From positions 1 to 64,000 of the forward strand of contig NZ_AZDG01000003.1 of NCBI RefSeq assembly GCF_001434665.1: a stretch of DNA of 64,000 nucleotides, in the 5' to 3' direction. Within the stretch, counting starts at the first letter, position 1, and the number at the start of each line of letters is the position of its first letter. Shown in pieces: positions 1-9,151 of the stretch. The position numbers and the translations under genes are program-made. The DNA comes from Companilactobacillus tucceti DSM 20183 (lineage in GTDB: Bacteria; Bacillota; Bacilli; Lactobacillales; Lactobacillaceae). The notes beneath the pieces are model-generated. The model was not told the DNA's origin and did not search any database. It saw only the letters and a list, made by a program, of their open reading frames with translations.

Positions 1-57
1 ATAACCCAATAATAGAAGTGCTTTTATTTTATTGTCTCAAAAAATAGTTGCAGTACC

Positions 58-88
58 GAGTTGTGGCTTTTGCCACTGCTCCTTTTTT
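58..88 (+). terminator. intrinsic terminator of a gene left of the window
   Basis: A hairpin with arms GAG-TT-GTGGC and GCCAC-TG-CTC and a TTTT loop is followed by T6 on the plus strand. No plus-strand gene lies before it in the window, so it probably ends a gene outside the left edge. Confidence 0.6.
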
Positions 89-117
89 AACGCTAAAAAA
101 TAAAATTATTCCAATAT

Positions 118-483
118 TTAGTTACCTACTGCAAAATAATGTCCTTCTGGATCCGCAAAACTAAAGACTTTTTGATTCCCTTGTACTGAAACAGTACTGA
201 TATCCTTAGCATACTTAGCAACTTGTTCATGAGTTTCTTCAATATCATCAACAACAAACATCAACGAAGGCATTTCAAGAGAAACCATCGGTGAATACTT
301 TTTAACAAATTCCGTATTGTACAAATTAATTTCAACTTGATCCAATAAAGACAATTTCAATGAAAAACTATCATCAACCATTCTAGTTTTACTGATAATT
401 TTAGCATCTAAGGCCTTTTCAAAAAATTCACCTATCATCGCAACATCATCCACATACAACATCAATTCAAATTTTTTCAGCAC
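118..483 (-). CDS. VOC (glyoxalase/bleomycin resistance) family protein
   Basis: The 121-residue protein has the length and beta-alpha-beta-beta-beta pattern of a VOC domain. It opens with a strand ending in LMLYVDD, followed by a helix, and ends with the typical ADPEGHYFAV strand. VOC proteins bind a metal or a small hydrophobic ligand and include lyases, dioxygenases and antibiotic-binding proteins; nothing here fixes the substrate. The start is GTG, supported by GGAGG seven bases upstream. It lies behind a terminator that follows the next minus-strand gene, so it is probably transcribed alone. The family call is good; the specific role is unknown. Confidence 0.75.
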   Translation of the reverse strand: MLKKFELMLYVDDVAMIGEFFEKALDAKIISKTRMVDDSFSLKLSLLDQVEINLYNTEFVKKYSPMVSLEMPSLMFVVDDIEETHEQVAKYAKDISTVSVQGNQKVFSFADPEGHYFAVGN

Positions 484-504
484 GCTAATTCCTCCACAAA
501 AAAA

Positions 505-527
505 GATATACTCACAAAGAGTATACC
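505..527 (-). terminator. intrinsic terminator
   Basis: On the minus strand GGTATACTC and GAGTATATC pair around TTTGT and are followed by T7. It separates the small membrane protein gene from the VOC gene. Confidence 0.7.
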
Positions 528-540
528 TTAAAGTTTTTAA

Positions 541-735
541 TTAGCTTGTTTTATGTTTATATCCGTGATGTTTAGCCACAATATCCCAAAAATATGCAAC
601 GCAAGATACTGCTGCGGCAATGAAACTGATTATTGCTAATGGTTTAGATACGAATAACGCTATAATGCCCGCAATAATAAACAAAGCAAGTAGGATCAAA
701 TATATTCGATCTCTTTTTTCAGCTTTCATTATCAT
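541..735 (-). CDS. small membrane protein (64 aa)
   Basis: The 64-residue product has a charged N-terminus (KAEKRDR), two closely spaced hydrophobic segments at about residues 11-27 and 32-49, and a basic, histidine-rich tail (KHHGYKHK). This is a two-pass membrane hairpin. I do not recognise the family. The first ATG has a purine-rich stretch upstream but no strong Shine-Dalgarno; the ATG at the third codon is an equally good start. It is followed by a terminator and preceded by another small membrane gene on the same strand. Confidence 0.6.
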   Translation of the reverse strand: MIMKAEKRDRIYLILLALFIIAGIIALFVSKPLAIISFIAAAVSCVAYFWDIVAKHHGYKHKTS

Positions 736-834
736 GACTTCTTTCTTTAAGTCTAAAGTAAGATTTAAGAAACACTATCCTAAATCTGAAGCCATTATCG
801 GTCCTACTTGGGTATTATTCAAATTATTTAACCA

Positions 835-1113
835 TTAATCGTAGATTCTCTCATTTACCTTTTTAACAGTTCTTCTATGATACAAATCTTGTCCTTGACC
901 CCAGAATATAAAGCTTAATGAAATATAAACTAGCGAAACTAAAATATCTACAAAATTCAGCTGTAATCTATCAGTTGATAGTAACCAAATAACAAAAACT
1001 ATTGAAATGATAGGTACAATAGCTCCTATCCAAAAGCTAGAATTATTAGCTAAGACATATTTTTCTAACAATAAGATCCCCAATGATCCCACAACAAATA
1101 AAATTTCTTGCAT
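835..1113 (-). CDS. hypothetical membrane protein (92 aa)
   Basis: The 92-residue protein has three hydrophobic segments (about residues 4-22, 29-45 and 55-72) and a basic C-terminal tail containing YHRRTVKKVNERIYD. GGGGGAAAGG just upstream of ATG is a strong ribosome site. The topology suggests a small integral membrane protein; no family motif is visible. It follows the divergent TetR/ABC locus and could belong to it, but nothing shows this directly. Confidence 0.65.
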   Translation of the reverse strand: MQEILFVVGSLGILLLEKYVLANNSSFWIGAIVPIISIVFVIWLLSTDRLQLNFVDILVSLVYISLSFIFWGQGQDLYHRRTVKKVNERIYD

Positions 1114-1204
1114 ATGCCTTTCCCCCTACTTGATTTTTTGCGCACGAATAATATCCTAACACAATTATTTTTATCGCATAAAGGTTTAAACTCAGAAAAC
1201 GTAT

Positions 1205-1762
1205 TCAAACAAACTTATCGCACTCAGAACTATCATTTACGACTAATTTACGTAATGGTTGCAGCTCATCTGCAAAAACAATTTTAATGATAACTTGTGT
1301 CAATTCAGACGGAGTTTCCTTCATTCCATTCTTGACCCATATCTTCATAATACTTTGCATTCCAGACATCAAATAGGCAGATTGATATTGATCCAAATTT
1401 TTTCCATTTTGGTTCATTGAATTCTGCATTCTTTCAAGTATTCTAGTTTTACCTTCTACAAAAACTAAATTACTGAGCTTTTTTTTGTTATAAAATGCTG
1501 TCAGCAAGCTCTCCAATGCAGAAGTTGGTTCCACTTTTTCAGGAGTATCAACCGAATTTAAAAAATCTAATTCAATATCATCAACACAGTGATAAATATC
1601 TTCATAGTATCGATAGAATGTCGTTCTATTAACATCAGCTTTTTTGCACACTTCCGTCACCGTTATATTGTTGATAGGCTTATTTTCTAAAAGATCTAAA
1701 ACCGTTTCTTGAACAACTTTCTTTGTGTAACGTGCTCGACGATTATTCTTGATTCCAACCAT
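1205..1762 (-). CDS. TetR/AcrR family transcriptional regulator
   Basis: The N-terminal 60 residues form a TetR DNA-binding domain, with the helix-turn-helix around ITVTEVCKKADVNRTTFYRYY. The remaining 125 residues are a ligand or dimerisation domain of the type seen in DhaS-like regulators. I place the start at 1762 (MVGIK) because GGAGG lies five bases upstream; the longer reading begins inside the ribosome site. It is divergent from the ABC exporter gene at 1946 and is the likely local repressor. A GCAACA (1779-1784) and TGTTGC (1798-1803) inverted repeat next to the start is a candidate operator. Confidence 0.8.
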   Translation of the reverse strand: MVGIKNNRRARYTKKVVQETVLDLLENKPINNITVTEVCKKADVNRTTFYRYYEDIYHCVDDIELDFLNSVDTPEKVEPTSALESLLTAFYNKKKLSNLVFVEGKTRILERMQNSMNQNGKNLDQYQSAYLMSGMQSIMKIWVKNGMKETPSELTQVIIKIVFADELQPLRKLVVNDSSECDKFV

Positions 1763-1945
1763 TTTGTCCTCCAAATATGCAACAAATTAAATTAATATGT
1801 TGCTTTAAAAACAATTTGTCTTAAATTGATGATTGCGTAATAGATATAAAATTCTTATTATATGAGACATGGTGTTGCAATAATGATATTCTAACAAAGA
1901 ATTAAAATTTAAACATTACAAATTTAAAACAAAAGGATTAATAAA

Positions 1946-2305
1946 ATGCTGGAATTAAAACATATTAAAAAATATTTCTATGTCGGCGATTCTGTAACTA
2001 AAGCTTTAGATGACGTCTCCGTGTCATTTAGATCTAAAGAATTTGTCGCGATACTAGGGCCAAGTGGCTCTGGTAAAACTACTATGCTTAATGGAATTGG
2101 TGGATTAGACATCTATGATTCAGGTGACTTGATCATTAAGGGAAAATCCACAAAGGATTTCTCTGAATCCGACTGGGACGCCTACCGTAACAATTCAGTT
2201 GGCTTCATTTTTCAAAGCTATAACATTATCGGACATTTAAGTATTCTTGATAACGTCGAAATGGGAATGACTTTAAGTGGGGTTTCCAATGGTGAAAAAC
2301 GTTAA
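1946..2305 (+). pseudogene. ABC exporter ATPase-permease, 5' part before an in-frame stop
   Basis: This is the N-terminal 119 codons of an ABC ATPase of the MacB/LolD type. Walker A GPSGSGKT is at residues 38-45 and the Q-loop FIFQS near 88-92. A TAA at 2303-2305 then interrupts it. The same frame continues directly after the stop with ABC signature and Walker B sequence, so a single base change in one codon, not a frameshift, splits the gene. The first half alone lacks the signature motif and Walker B and cannot hydrolyse ATP. It starts at ATG after AAAGGA. A sequencing error at one base would give the same picture. Confidence 0.8.
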
Positions 2306-2347
2306 AAAGCAGTCAAAGCTTTAGAGCGTGTTGGCTTAGGACCACAT

Positions 2348-4270
2348 ATGGATAAAAAACCCAACCAACTTTCTGGTGGTCAAATGCAACGTGTAGCAAT
2401 TGCACGTGCGATCGCTAATGATCCTGAAATTCTACTTTGTGATGAACCAACCGGTGCTTTAGATACTGAAACTAGTGTTCAAATTATGGAACTCATCAAA
2501 GAATTGTCAAAAGAACGCTTAGTTATCATGGTCACACATAATCCCGATTTAGCTGAGCAATATGCTAATCGTATTATTGAATTCGCTGATGGTAAGATTC
2601 AAAATGATTCAAACCCTTATACAGAAGATTTGAAAGATGATAAGTTTTCTCTAAAGAAAACCAAAATGACCTTTTGGACGGCGCTTAAACTTTCATTTAC
2701 AAATATCAAGACAAAAAAGGCTCGAACATTCTTAACAGCCTTTGCCTCTAGTATTGGTATCATCAGTATTGCAATTGTTTTGGCTTTATCATCTGGATTC
2801 CAAACCCAAATTGATAAAACACAATCAAATACATTAGCTCAATTTCCGATCACTATCTCACAGGTAGCGTCAAATCAAACTGCCCCAAGTACCAAAGATA
2901 AGAAAACATCCAAATCGAACAAAGTAACGGCTAAATTAAGCGAGGCCGACAAAGCTACTCATGTTAACAAAATCAATAAAAAGTATACAGATTACGTTGA
3001 TAACATCGATCCAAAATTAAGTAAAACAATCACTTATACTTATTCGACAGGAATGAATTTACTACGTGAAGTAAATGGAAAAGTTAAGACTGTCAAATTT
3101 TCAAATGCGGACAGTAAAGCTAGTTCCACTAGCTCTATGACAAGCGCTATGGCAACATCTACTGGTGTTGGCGGCTCAGTTTACCCTGGTGGTAAAAACG
3201 GCCAATCATTTTTAAAGAAACACTATAAAGTCATTTCTGGATCACTTCCAACTAACGCTAACGACATTGTTTTAATAGTAGATAAAGATAACTCTACTAA
3301 TATCAATGCTCTAAAGAATCTTGGCTTTTCAGTTAAAAATGGTCAAAAAATAAACTTTGATAAACTGATTGGTACAAAAACTAAGGTAGTTTCAAATAAT
3401 AATTATTATCAAAAACTACCTACTGGCAACTTCGTACCTAATAGTGCTGATTCTTCAATGTACAATAAAGATGACAATACAACTTTGAAAATATCAGGTA
3501 TTTTACGTGTTAAATCAAAATCATCTGAAAATATCCTTGCTTCTGGTATTGCCTATAGTGACCAACTAACTAAAAACATTATTAAACAAAATGAAAGTTC
3601 TGATATAGTAACCGCTCAAAAATCGAGTGACAACAACGTTATAACGGGTGAAACAGTTGATTCGACTACTAAAGATGGACTAGTTAGCTACCTTGGTGGC
3701 TCTAAAACACCAGCAAGTATTATGATTTATCCAAGTACTTTCAAGAACAAAGATAAAGTATTGAATTACCTAGATAAGTACAATAAAGGTAAGAGTAAAT
3801 CAGATAAAATCATCTATACTGATTTAGCTGGTTCTGTTTCTAATTTAACTGGTGGACTAATGGACGCTATAACGTACGTCTTGATTGCCTTTGCCGGAAT
3901 TTCATTAGTTACAAGTATGATTATGATTTCAATCATTACCTATACTTCCGTTCTTGAACGTACTAAAGAAATTGGTATTCTAAAAGCCTTAGGTGCTAGA
4001 AAGAAAGATATTACTCGCGTCTTTGATGCTGAAACTACTATTCTCGGTGTAGCTTCTGGTGTTCTTGGTGTAGTAATTGCTTGGTTAGCAACTTTCCCAA
4101 TAAATGCTGTACTTAAGAGCATGACCGATTTGAGCAATGTGGCTCAATTAAATCCAATGCACGCATTGATTTTAATAATAGTAAGTACAATACTTACAGT
4201 CCTTGGTGGACATATTCCAGCTCGTATGGCTGCTAAAAAAGATGCTGCAACAGCACTTAGATCAGAATAA
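2348..4270 (+). pseudogene. ABC exporter ATPase-permease, 3' part after an in-frame stop
   Basis: In frame with the upstream piece, this part carries the ABC signature LSGGQMQRVAIARA, Walker B ILLCDEPTGALD and the H-loop (MVTHNP). A FtsX/MacB-type permease follows: one membrane helix near the fusion point, a large extracytoplasmic domain rich in Ser, Lys and Asn, and three C-terminal helices including an FtsX core (ERTKEIGILKALGARKKDI). The intact gene 1946-4270 would encode 774 residues, typical of the fused ATPase-permease exporters of lactobacilli, which export peptides or confer resistance to them. The ATG at 2348 has no Shine-Dalgarno, so the second half is unlikely to be made well by itself. 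Confidence 0.8.
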
Positions 4271-4279
4271 TAGCTATAA

Positions 4280-4314
4280 AAAAGAAGGCCGTGACATGCG
4301 TCACAGCCTTCTTT
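4280..4314 (+). terminator. intrinsic terminator after the ABC exporter
   Basis: AAGAAGGC-C-GTGAC and GTCAC-A-GCCTTCTT form a long stem followed by TTTT. The A-rich left flank would also let it work on the minus strand. Confidence 0.8.
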
Positions 4315-4328
4315 TGCATTTCCAAGTT

Positions 4329-4356
4329 TTTATAGCCTAACGTGTAACAAAAGACA
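4329..4356 (-). repeat. right-end remnant of a class II stem-variable element
   Basis: On the minus strand the sequence reads GTCTTTTGTTACACGTTAGG then CTATAAA. This matches the right arm and right end of the elements at 52010-52052 and 62050-62180. The left arm and core are missing, so this is a truncated copy. Confidence 0.5.
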
Positions 4357-4401
4357 TTTTTTAAATTTTATACGATAATAGAAATATCTTGGAGGGATAT
4401 T

Positions 4402-5061
4402 TTGAAAAAAGAAATAACTGTTAGAGAATTATTTGAATTACTAAGTAAAAAGCTTGGACGACAAAATTGGTGGCCAACTAAAAGTACTGAAGAAATGCTA
4501 GTGGGTATGGTTTTGATTCAAAATACTAATTGGAAAAATGTAGATCGTTCACTAGAAAATCTACGTAAAGCAACAAATTTCAACTTGAACAAATTACTTA
4601 GTCTGCCTCTAGATCAACTAAGAGAATTAATTCAGCCAAGTGGATTTTTCAATAATAAATCAATATATCTACAATCATTATTAACAGCCTATCGCGACAA
4701 TTTTGATGAATGGGAAAAATTATCTACTAAGCTTTTGCGTAAGAAATTATTATCCCTAAAAGGAATTGGCAATGAAACTGCCGATGTCTTACTACTATAT
4801 TACTTCCACCGCTCAACTTTTGTAGCTGACAATTACTGTATGAAACTTTTTAAAACTCTAAATGCCTTCGATAAGAAACCAACTTATATGCAATTAAAGA
4901 ATTTAGTAGAATCAGATTTCAACTATACTCCAGATGAAGCTGGAGAATTTCACGCTTTGATTGATGAATTCGGAAAATTAAAAAGTAACTTTTTTGAAGA
5001 TTACCAACTTATTTTACCTAAATCACTTACCCATAATTCCATAAAAGAACACGTGGGCTAA
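4402..5061 (+). CDS. endonuclease III-like HhH-GPD DNA glycosylase family protein
   Basis: The 219-residue protein has the HhH-GPD fold: a helix-hairpin-helix LKGIGNETAD at about residues 118-127 and the catalytic-type aspartate in VADNYC about 20 residues later. The four C-terminal cysteines of the iron-sulfur cluster in classical Nth are absent, so it belongs to the cluster-less branch often annotated as a DNA repair protein. The expected role is base excision of damaged bases. GGAGGG lies upstream of a TTG start. Its last 39 bases overlap the 3' end of the convergent TetR gene. Confidence 0.75.
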   Translation: MKKEITVRELFELLSKKLGRQNWWPTKSTEEMLVGMVLIQNTNWKNVDRSLENLRKATNFNLNKLLSLPLDQLRELIQPSGFFNNKSIYLQSLLTAYRDNFDEWEKLSTKLLRKKLLSLKGIGNETADVLLLYYFHRSTFVADNYCMKLFKTLNAFDKKPTYMQLKNLVESDFNYTPDEAGEFHALIDEFGKLKSNFFEDYQLILPKSLTHNSIKEHVG

Positions 5062-5625
5062 CCCATTGGAATATTTTTTTGTGACTAAATTTTTAGTCTT
5101 TCTTGAAGTAGCCGGGCTCATGAAATAAGTCAAGATCATATCAACATACATCAAAATGACTTCATCTTTAATATCATCGGATATATCCCCTTCTGCTCGA
5201 CCTTGCTTTAAAATATTTTTCCAAAAATTCTCTTTCCCATCATCATAGGCTTTCATAACTCGATCATCCCCATTTGATCCCTGGAATTCATCGATCATAA
5301 AACTCATAAAATCAGCATTAATATGTTCCACTTCACTGCTTCCAAAATTCAAAATACTCTCAATTTTTTCCTTGAAACTCAAATCTGATTCTTCCAATCT
5401 CTGATTATAACCAGCATAACCATCAACAATCATTTTAATCATCACTTCCCTAGCTAATTCGATTTTACTGGGAAAATACTTATATAAAGTTACCTGCGAT
5501 GAATTTGCCTCCTTTGCTATTTCTGCAATGGAGGTATTTTTGTAACCATTAGTACTAAAAGCCAAACTTGCGGCATTTAATATGTCTAATTTCTTCTTCT
5601 CTTTACGTTTTATATTATTTGCCAT
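5023..5625 (-). CDS. TetR/AcrR family transcriptional regulator
   Basis: The 200-residue protein has an N-terminal TetR helix-turn-helix (TSIAEIAKEANSSQVTLYKY, about residues 31-50) and a longer helical sensor domain. It is divergent from the two-gene ABC exporter at 5866-8402, the usual arrangement for a local repressor of an efflux system. The 240-base gap holds an inverted repeat ATAGTTCA (5706-5713) and TGAACTAT (5775-5782), a possible but widely spaced operator pair. AGGAGAAAGAT lies before the ATG. The family is certain; the ligand is unknown. Confidence 0.85.
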   Translation of the reverse strand: MANNIKRKEKKKLDILNAASLAFSTNGYKNTSIAEIAKEANSSQVTLYKYFPSKIELAREVMIKMIVDGYAGYNQRLEESDLSFKEKIESILNFGSSEVEHINADFMSFMIDEFQGSNGDDRVMKAYDDGKENFWKNILKQGRAEGDISDDIKDEVILMYVDMILTYFMSPATSRKTKNLVTKKYSNGLAHVFFYGIMGK

Positions 5626-5865
5626 ATCTTTCTCCTAAAATTATTTTTTCACCATATTTCACTTTCTTTATTGTCAAATCAATATAGTTATATTTAGTCG
5701 ATCAGATAGTTCACTTTGCCCACTTTTTATGGTTGACACTACCCTTTCGCACAACTAATATACTCTTTGATAAATGAACTATTCAAGGGAAATATTTCAT
5801 TTTATTAGTAAAAATTCAAGTTTAATGCTTATAAAACTTAATTTGATATAAAGGGGATCATAACG

Positions 5866-6774
5866 ATGACACAAGAAAAAAATGCGATCTTACATATTGA
5901 TCATCTACAAAAAAGATTTGGTAAGTTTCAGGCCTTAAAAAACGTCACCTTTGATGTTTATCCAGGTGAAGTGTTCGGATTCATTGGCCCTAACGGAGCT
6001 GGTAAATCAACTACCATAAGAACCTTGCTTGGAATATTACGAGCATCCGGTGGTACTGCCACTCTTTTTGGAAAAGATGTTTATAAAGATTCAGTATCAA
6101 TTCATAAAAAATTGGCTTATGTACCTGGGGATGTCTACCTGTGGCCTAATTTAACTGGTGGAGAAATAATCGACTTATTTTTAAAATTAGGAAATACTAA
6201 ACACTCCGCCAGGACAGACGAAATGATCAAGCGATTTCAATTAGATACTACTAAAAAAGCAAGAACCTATTCTAAAGGTAATCGTCAAAAAGTTGCCTTG
6301 GTGGCAGCATTTTCGACTGATGCCGACTTCTATATCTTTGACGAACCTACTTCAGGTTTAGATCCTTTGAATGAAGAAATATTTCAAAAATCAGTTCTAG
6401 AATTAAAAGAGGCTGGAAAAGCTGTCCTATTATCAAGCCATATTTTATCTGAAGTAGAAAAGATGTGTGATCGAATTGGTATTATCCGTGACGGCGTGAT
6501 AGTTGAAACTGGTTCTTTATCTGATATGCGTCATTTAACTAGAACAGTTATTCAATATCAAACGATCAATCCAACAACTGAACTAAAAGATTTTAAAGGT
6601 GTCCATAATGTAACTTTGGAAACTGATGGACTTACAACTTTTTCAGTAGATTCTGACCAAATTAGTCCCGTCATGGATTACCTATCAAGTAAGAAAATTG
6701 TTTCACTTCAATCAACCCCTCCAACTTTGGAAGATTTATTCATGAGATATTACAACTCAGATGAAGGGAGATAA
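5866..6774 (+). CDS. ABC transporter ATP-binding protein
   Basis: The 302-residue ATPase has Walker A GPNGAGKST (41-49), a signature region YSKGNRQKVAL (about 134-144), Walker B FYIFDEPTSGLDP and an H-loop SSHILSE. A C-terminal domain of about 80 residues follows, as in DrrA/CcmA-type exporters. It forms an operon with the permease five bases downstream. Together they resemble exporters of antibiotics or lipophilic compounds controlled by a divergent TetR regulator. The ribosome site AAAGGGGATCA is unusually G-rich and complementary to the C-rich motifs of the small RNAs at 25.3-27.1 kb. Confidence 0.88.
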   Translation: MTQEKNAILHIDHLQKRFGKFQALKNVTFDVYPGEVFGFIGPNGAGKSTTIRTLLGILRASGGTATLFGKDVYKDSVSIHKKLAYVPGDVYLWPNLTGGEIIDLFLKLGNTKHSARTDEMIKRFQLDTTKKARTYSKGNRQKVALVAAFSTDADFYIFDEPTSGLDPLNEEIFQKSVLELKEAGKAVLLSSHILSEVEKMCDRIGIIRDGVIVETGSLSDMRHLTRTVIQYQTINPTTELKDFKGVHNVTLETDGLTTFSVDSDQISPVMDYLSSKKIVSLQSTPPTLEDLFMRYYNSDEGR

Positions 6775-6779
6775 GTATC

Positions 6780-8402
6780 ATGGAAAATCGTAACTATCAT
6801 CGAACATTGTTTTTAACTCGTTTTAGTTTAAAACGTGACTGGTTTAAGTTAACCACTTGGTCAGTATTATTAGTTGTATTATTTGCATCTATTGCTGCAA
6901 AGTTCACTTCCATTTATGACACACAGGCTTCAATTGATGAGATAGTTAAAACACTAAAATCTCCCTCAATGATTTCTCTATTTGGTAAATTGCCTGGAAG
7001 TGGTCCTTACACTACAGCTGACGTTTTTGCTGGCGAAATGACCGTCTTCATGGCAATCATGGCAGCAATTATGAATTTTTCAATTATTATTAAAAATACT
7101 CGTGGAGATGAAGACTCCGGATTACTAGAAATAGTTCAGTCTCACTCAGTTGGTAAGTTGTCTAACCTATCTTCATCTTTAATTGAATTACTAATAATAA
7201 ATACAATTATTGGATTTCTATACAGTATTGGTTTACAAATAGCTGATTTACCAGGTACCGATCTTAATGGTAATTTCCTTCTAGGATTAGGACTTGGCGC
7301 AGCCGGATTCATGTATGCAACTATTGCTGCTTTCTTCTCACAATTAGTTGATAATTCTCGTTCAGCCATTATTTTGTCTTATATTGTTTTAGGTGTAATG
7401 TACATTGCTAGAATGACTACCGATGTATCTCACCCAAAAGCAACTTGGTTTATTCCTTTCGGTTGGGTAGAAAAATTCTCTACCTATCAAGATAATAATT
7501 GGTTACCAGTATTTTTGATGTTGACACTATCATTAATTCTTTCAATAGCATCACTATGGATAAACAATCATCGTGATATTGGTTCAGGAATTATTGCAAC
7601 TAAACCTGGTCGTGCTAATGCCTCTGTCTTTTTAAGAGGACCCCTTAGCCTATTTTGGAGACTTCACAGAACTTCCATCATTGTTTGGGTTATCGGTTTA
7701 TTGATTTTAGGATTTACTTATGGTTCTATTTTCAATACTATCGGTGATATTCTAAAAACAAATCCAGCTATGAAACAATTAGTTGGTGCTTCAGAGATCA
7801 ATAAAGCAAATGTCATGATAATCAAACAATTCGTGGCTCTTCTTATGATCGTCTTTGGAGTCTTAGCTTTATTCCCTGGCATGCAGATAATAAATTATCT
7901 TAAATCCGGTGAAAACAAAGGCTACTTAGAGTTGATACATTCAAAACCAGTAAGTCGTAATTACTTATTTACAAGTGTTCTAATTCTTGGCGCATTAACA
8001 AGTATAGTTGCATTATTTGCCGGAATGTGGGGCTTACAATTGGGTGGAGCTTCTGTTATGAAGCACCCTATTGAATTATCAGTATTCTTAAAGGGATTCT
8101 ATGCTTATATTCCTCCAGTATTGATAATGCTTGCGATTACTGCTTTTATAGTTGGTTGGTTGCCAAAGATCACATCAGTTAGCTATTTATATGCTGGATT
8201 TGCATTATTTGTAGAATACTTTGGTAAATTGATAGACTTACCAAAATGGGTTTCTAAGTTAACTCCATTTGGATATATAACAAAAGTACCCGTCCATAAA
8301 ATGGATATTGAAACTTTTTGGTGGCAATTAGCGATTGCTGCAATATTAATTATCTTAGGTTATATTGGATATCATATTCGTGACTTGAATAGTTCTAACT
8401 AG
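6780..8402 (+). CDS. ABC transporter permease (ABC-2 exporter type, 12 TM)
   Basis: The 540-residue protein has about twelve hydrophobic segments in two homologous halves. Each half starts with a helix near an RFSLKRDW or HRTSIIVW-like amphipathic stretch, as in exporter permeases annotated as tetronasin or polyketide exporters. It starts five bases after the ATPase gene with GGGAG as ribosome site, so the two are translationally linked. The pair would form an exporter of one double-length permease and two ATPases. Substrate not inferable. A strong terminator follows at 8423. Confidence 0.85.
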   Translation: MENRNYHRTLFLTRFSLKRDWFKLTTWSVLLVVLFASIAAKFTSIYDTQASIDEIVKTLKSPSMISLFGKLPGSGPYTTADVFAGEMTVFMAIMAAIMNFSIIIKNTRGDEDSGLLEIVQSHSVGKLSNLSSSLIELLIINTIIGFLYSIGLQIADLPGTDLNGNFLLGLGLGAAGFMYATIAAFFSQLVDNSRSAIILSYIVLGVMYIARMTTDVSHPKATWFIPFGWVEKFSTYQDNNWLPVFLMLTLSLILSIASLWINNHRDIGSGIIATKPGRANASVFLRGPLSLFWRLHRTSIIVWVIGLLILGFTYGSIFNTIGDILKTNPAMKQLVGASEINKANVMIIKQFVALLMIVFGVLALFPGMQIINYLKSGENKGYLELIHSKPVSRNYLFTSVLILGALTSIVALFAGMWGLQLGGASVMKHPIELSVFLKGFYAYIPPVLIMLAITAFIVGWLPKITSVSYLYAGFALFVEYFGKLIDLPKWVSKLTPFGYITKVPVHKMDIETFWWQLAIAAILIILGYIGYHIRDLNSSN

Positions 8403-8422
8403 CCTATAGAAAAAAATAAATA

Positions 8423-8460
8423 GCCTCTAACGATTCAGAATCGAATCGTTGGAGGCTATT
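8423..8460. terminator. bidirectional terminator hairpin
   Basis: AATAGCCTC-T-AACGATTC and GAATCGTT-G-GAGGCTATT form an almost perfect stem. It lies between the convergent ABC permease and membrane protein genes, and is also the inner hairpin of the truncated class I element beside it. Confidence 0.8.
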
Positions 8461-8501
8461 TGCGTTAATGCTCAAAAGCTAATCATGTTTTACTGCGCTC
8501 T
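8461..8501 (-). repeat. truncated class I stem-variable element (left half)
   Basis: On the minus strand, directly after the stop of the 8503 gene, the element reads GAGCG, a variable arm, then AGCTTTTGAGCATTAACG, matching the left half of the copies at 21459, 29245, 32670 and 49362. The right arm and the TTAAGCGG core are missing. Confidence 0.6.
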
Positions 8502-8502
8502 T

Positions 8503-8979
8503 TTAGATTTGGCCTATTTCCATTTGTACGCCACTATTCAGTTTGTCGCTTAAATAATTTTCAATATCTTTGTATGATTTATTAAAACTCATCTGAATTT
8601 GCTGAGGGCGGTTAGTATTAAAAACAACCGCAACCTTAGGTTTTCTACCAGTAATTTCTATTGGTATAAGGGTAACATGAATTATACGTGAATAATCAAG
8701 GACACCGGAATAAAAGCCATTCAAAATAATCTTATTATTACCAATGCCTCCGACTCCGTTCATTATGGTCAAGGTCAAAAATTCTGCGACCATAACAATA
8801 TAGGCTAATTGATTCACTGGTGAAAATAGCAACCAAGCACCCATTACAACCGCAAAAATCAACGTCGAAACTTTGTATATCGAACGAATCTCAATTTGTG
8901 ATTGCCAATAAATGTTATATACGGCACTCAAGAAGAACATTACATCAATAACTATTATTATTACATTCATGATTTTCAT
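8503..8979 (-). CDS. hypothetical membrane protein (158 aa)
   Basis: The protein has four hydrophobic segments in its first 85 residues (about 4-22, 35-52, 55-73 and a weaker one) and a soluble C-terminal domain of about 70 residues. That domain has the pattern ILNGFYSGVLDYSRI, then two strands, then a helix, common to small lactobacillus membrane proteins annotated only as hypothetical. The start ATG follows GAAAGGGGAT. It is transcribed toward the class I element and terminator. I do not recognise a function. Confidence 0.65.
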   Translation of the reverse strand: MKIMNVIIIVIDVMFFLSAVYNIYWQSQIEIRSIYKVSTLIFAVVMGAWLLFSPVNQLAYIVMVAEFLTLTIMNGVGGIGNNKIILNGFYSGVLDYSRIIHVTLIPIEITGRKPKVAVVFNTNRPQQIQMSFNKSYKDIENYLSDKLNSGVQMEIGQI

Positions 8980-9151
8980 CCCCTTTCTAATAATTGAAAA
9001 TGACTATCATGTTTAATACAAATCATTCGATACCTCTGTTTTTATAACTATTTTTGTTATTGTTAAGCCAACCTAATTTTATTTTTTATTTTGTTTAAAA
9101 TCTTATAAGACCATGTTATTATGTTTAAAGATTAATAAGGAGGTAGTAGGC

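Noticed and set aside
4329-4356. Independent small RNA after the ABC exporter
   Set aside because: The sequence is only the right end of a class II element, with no promoter.
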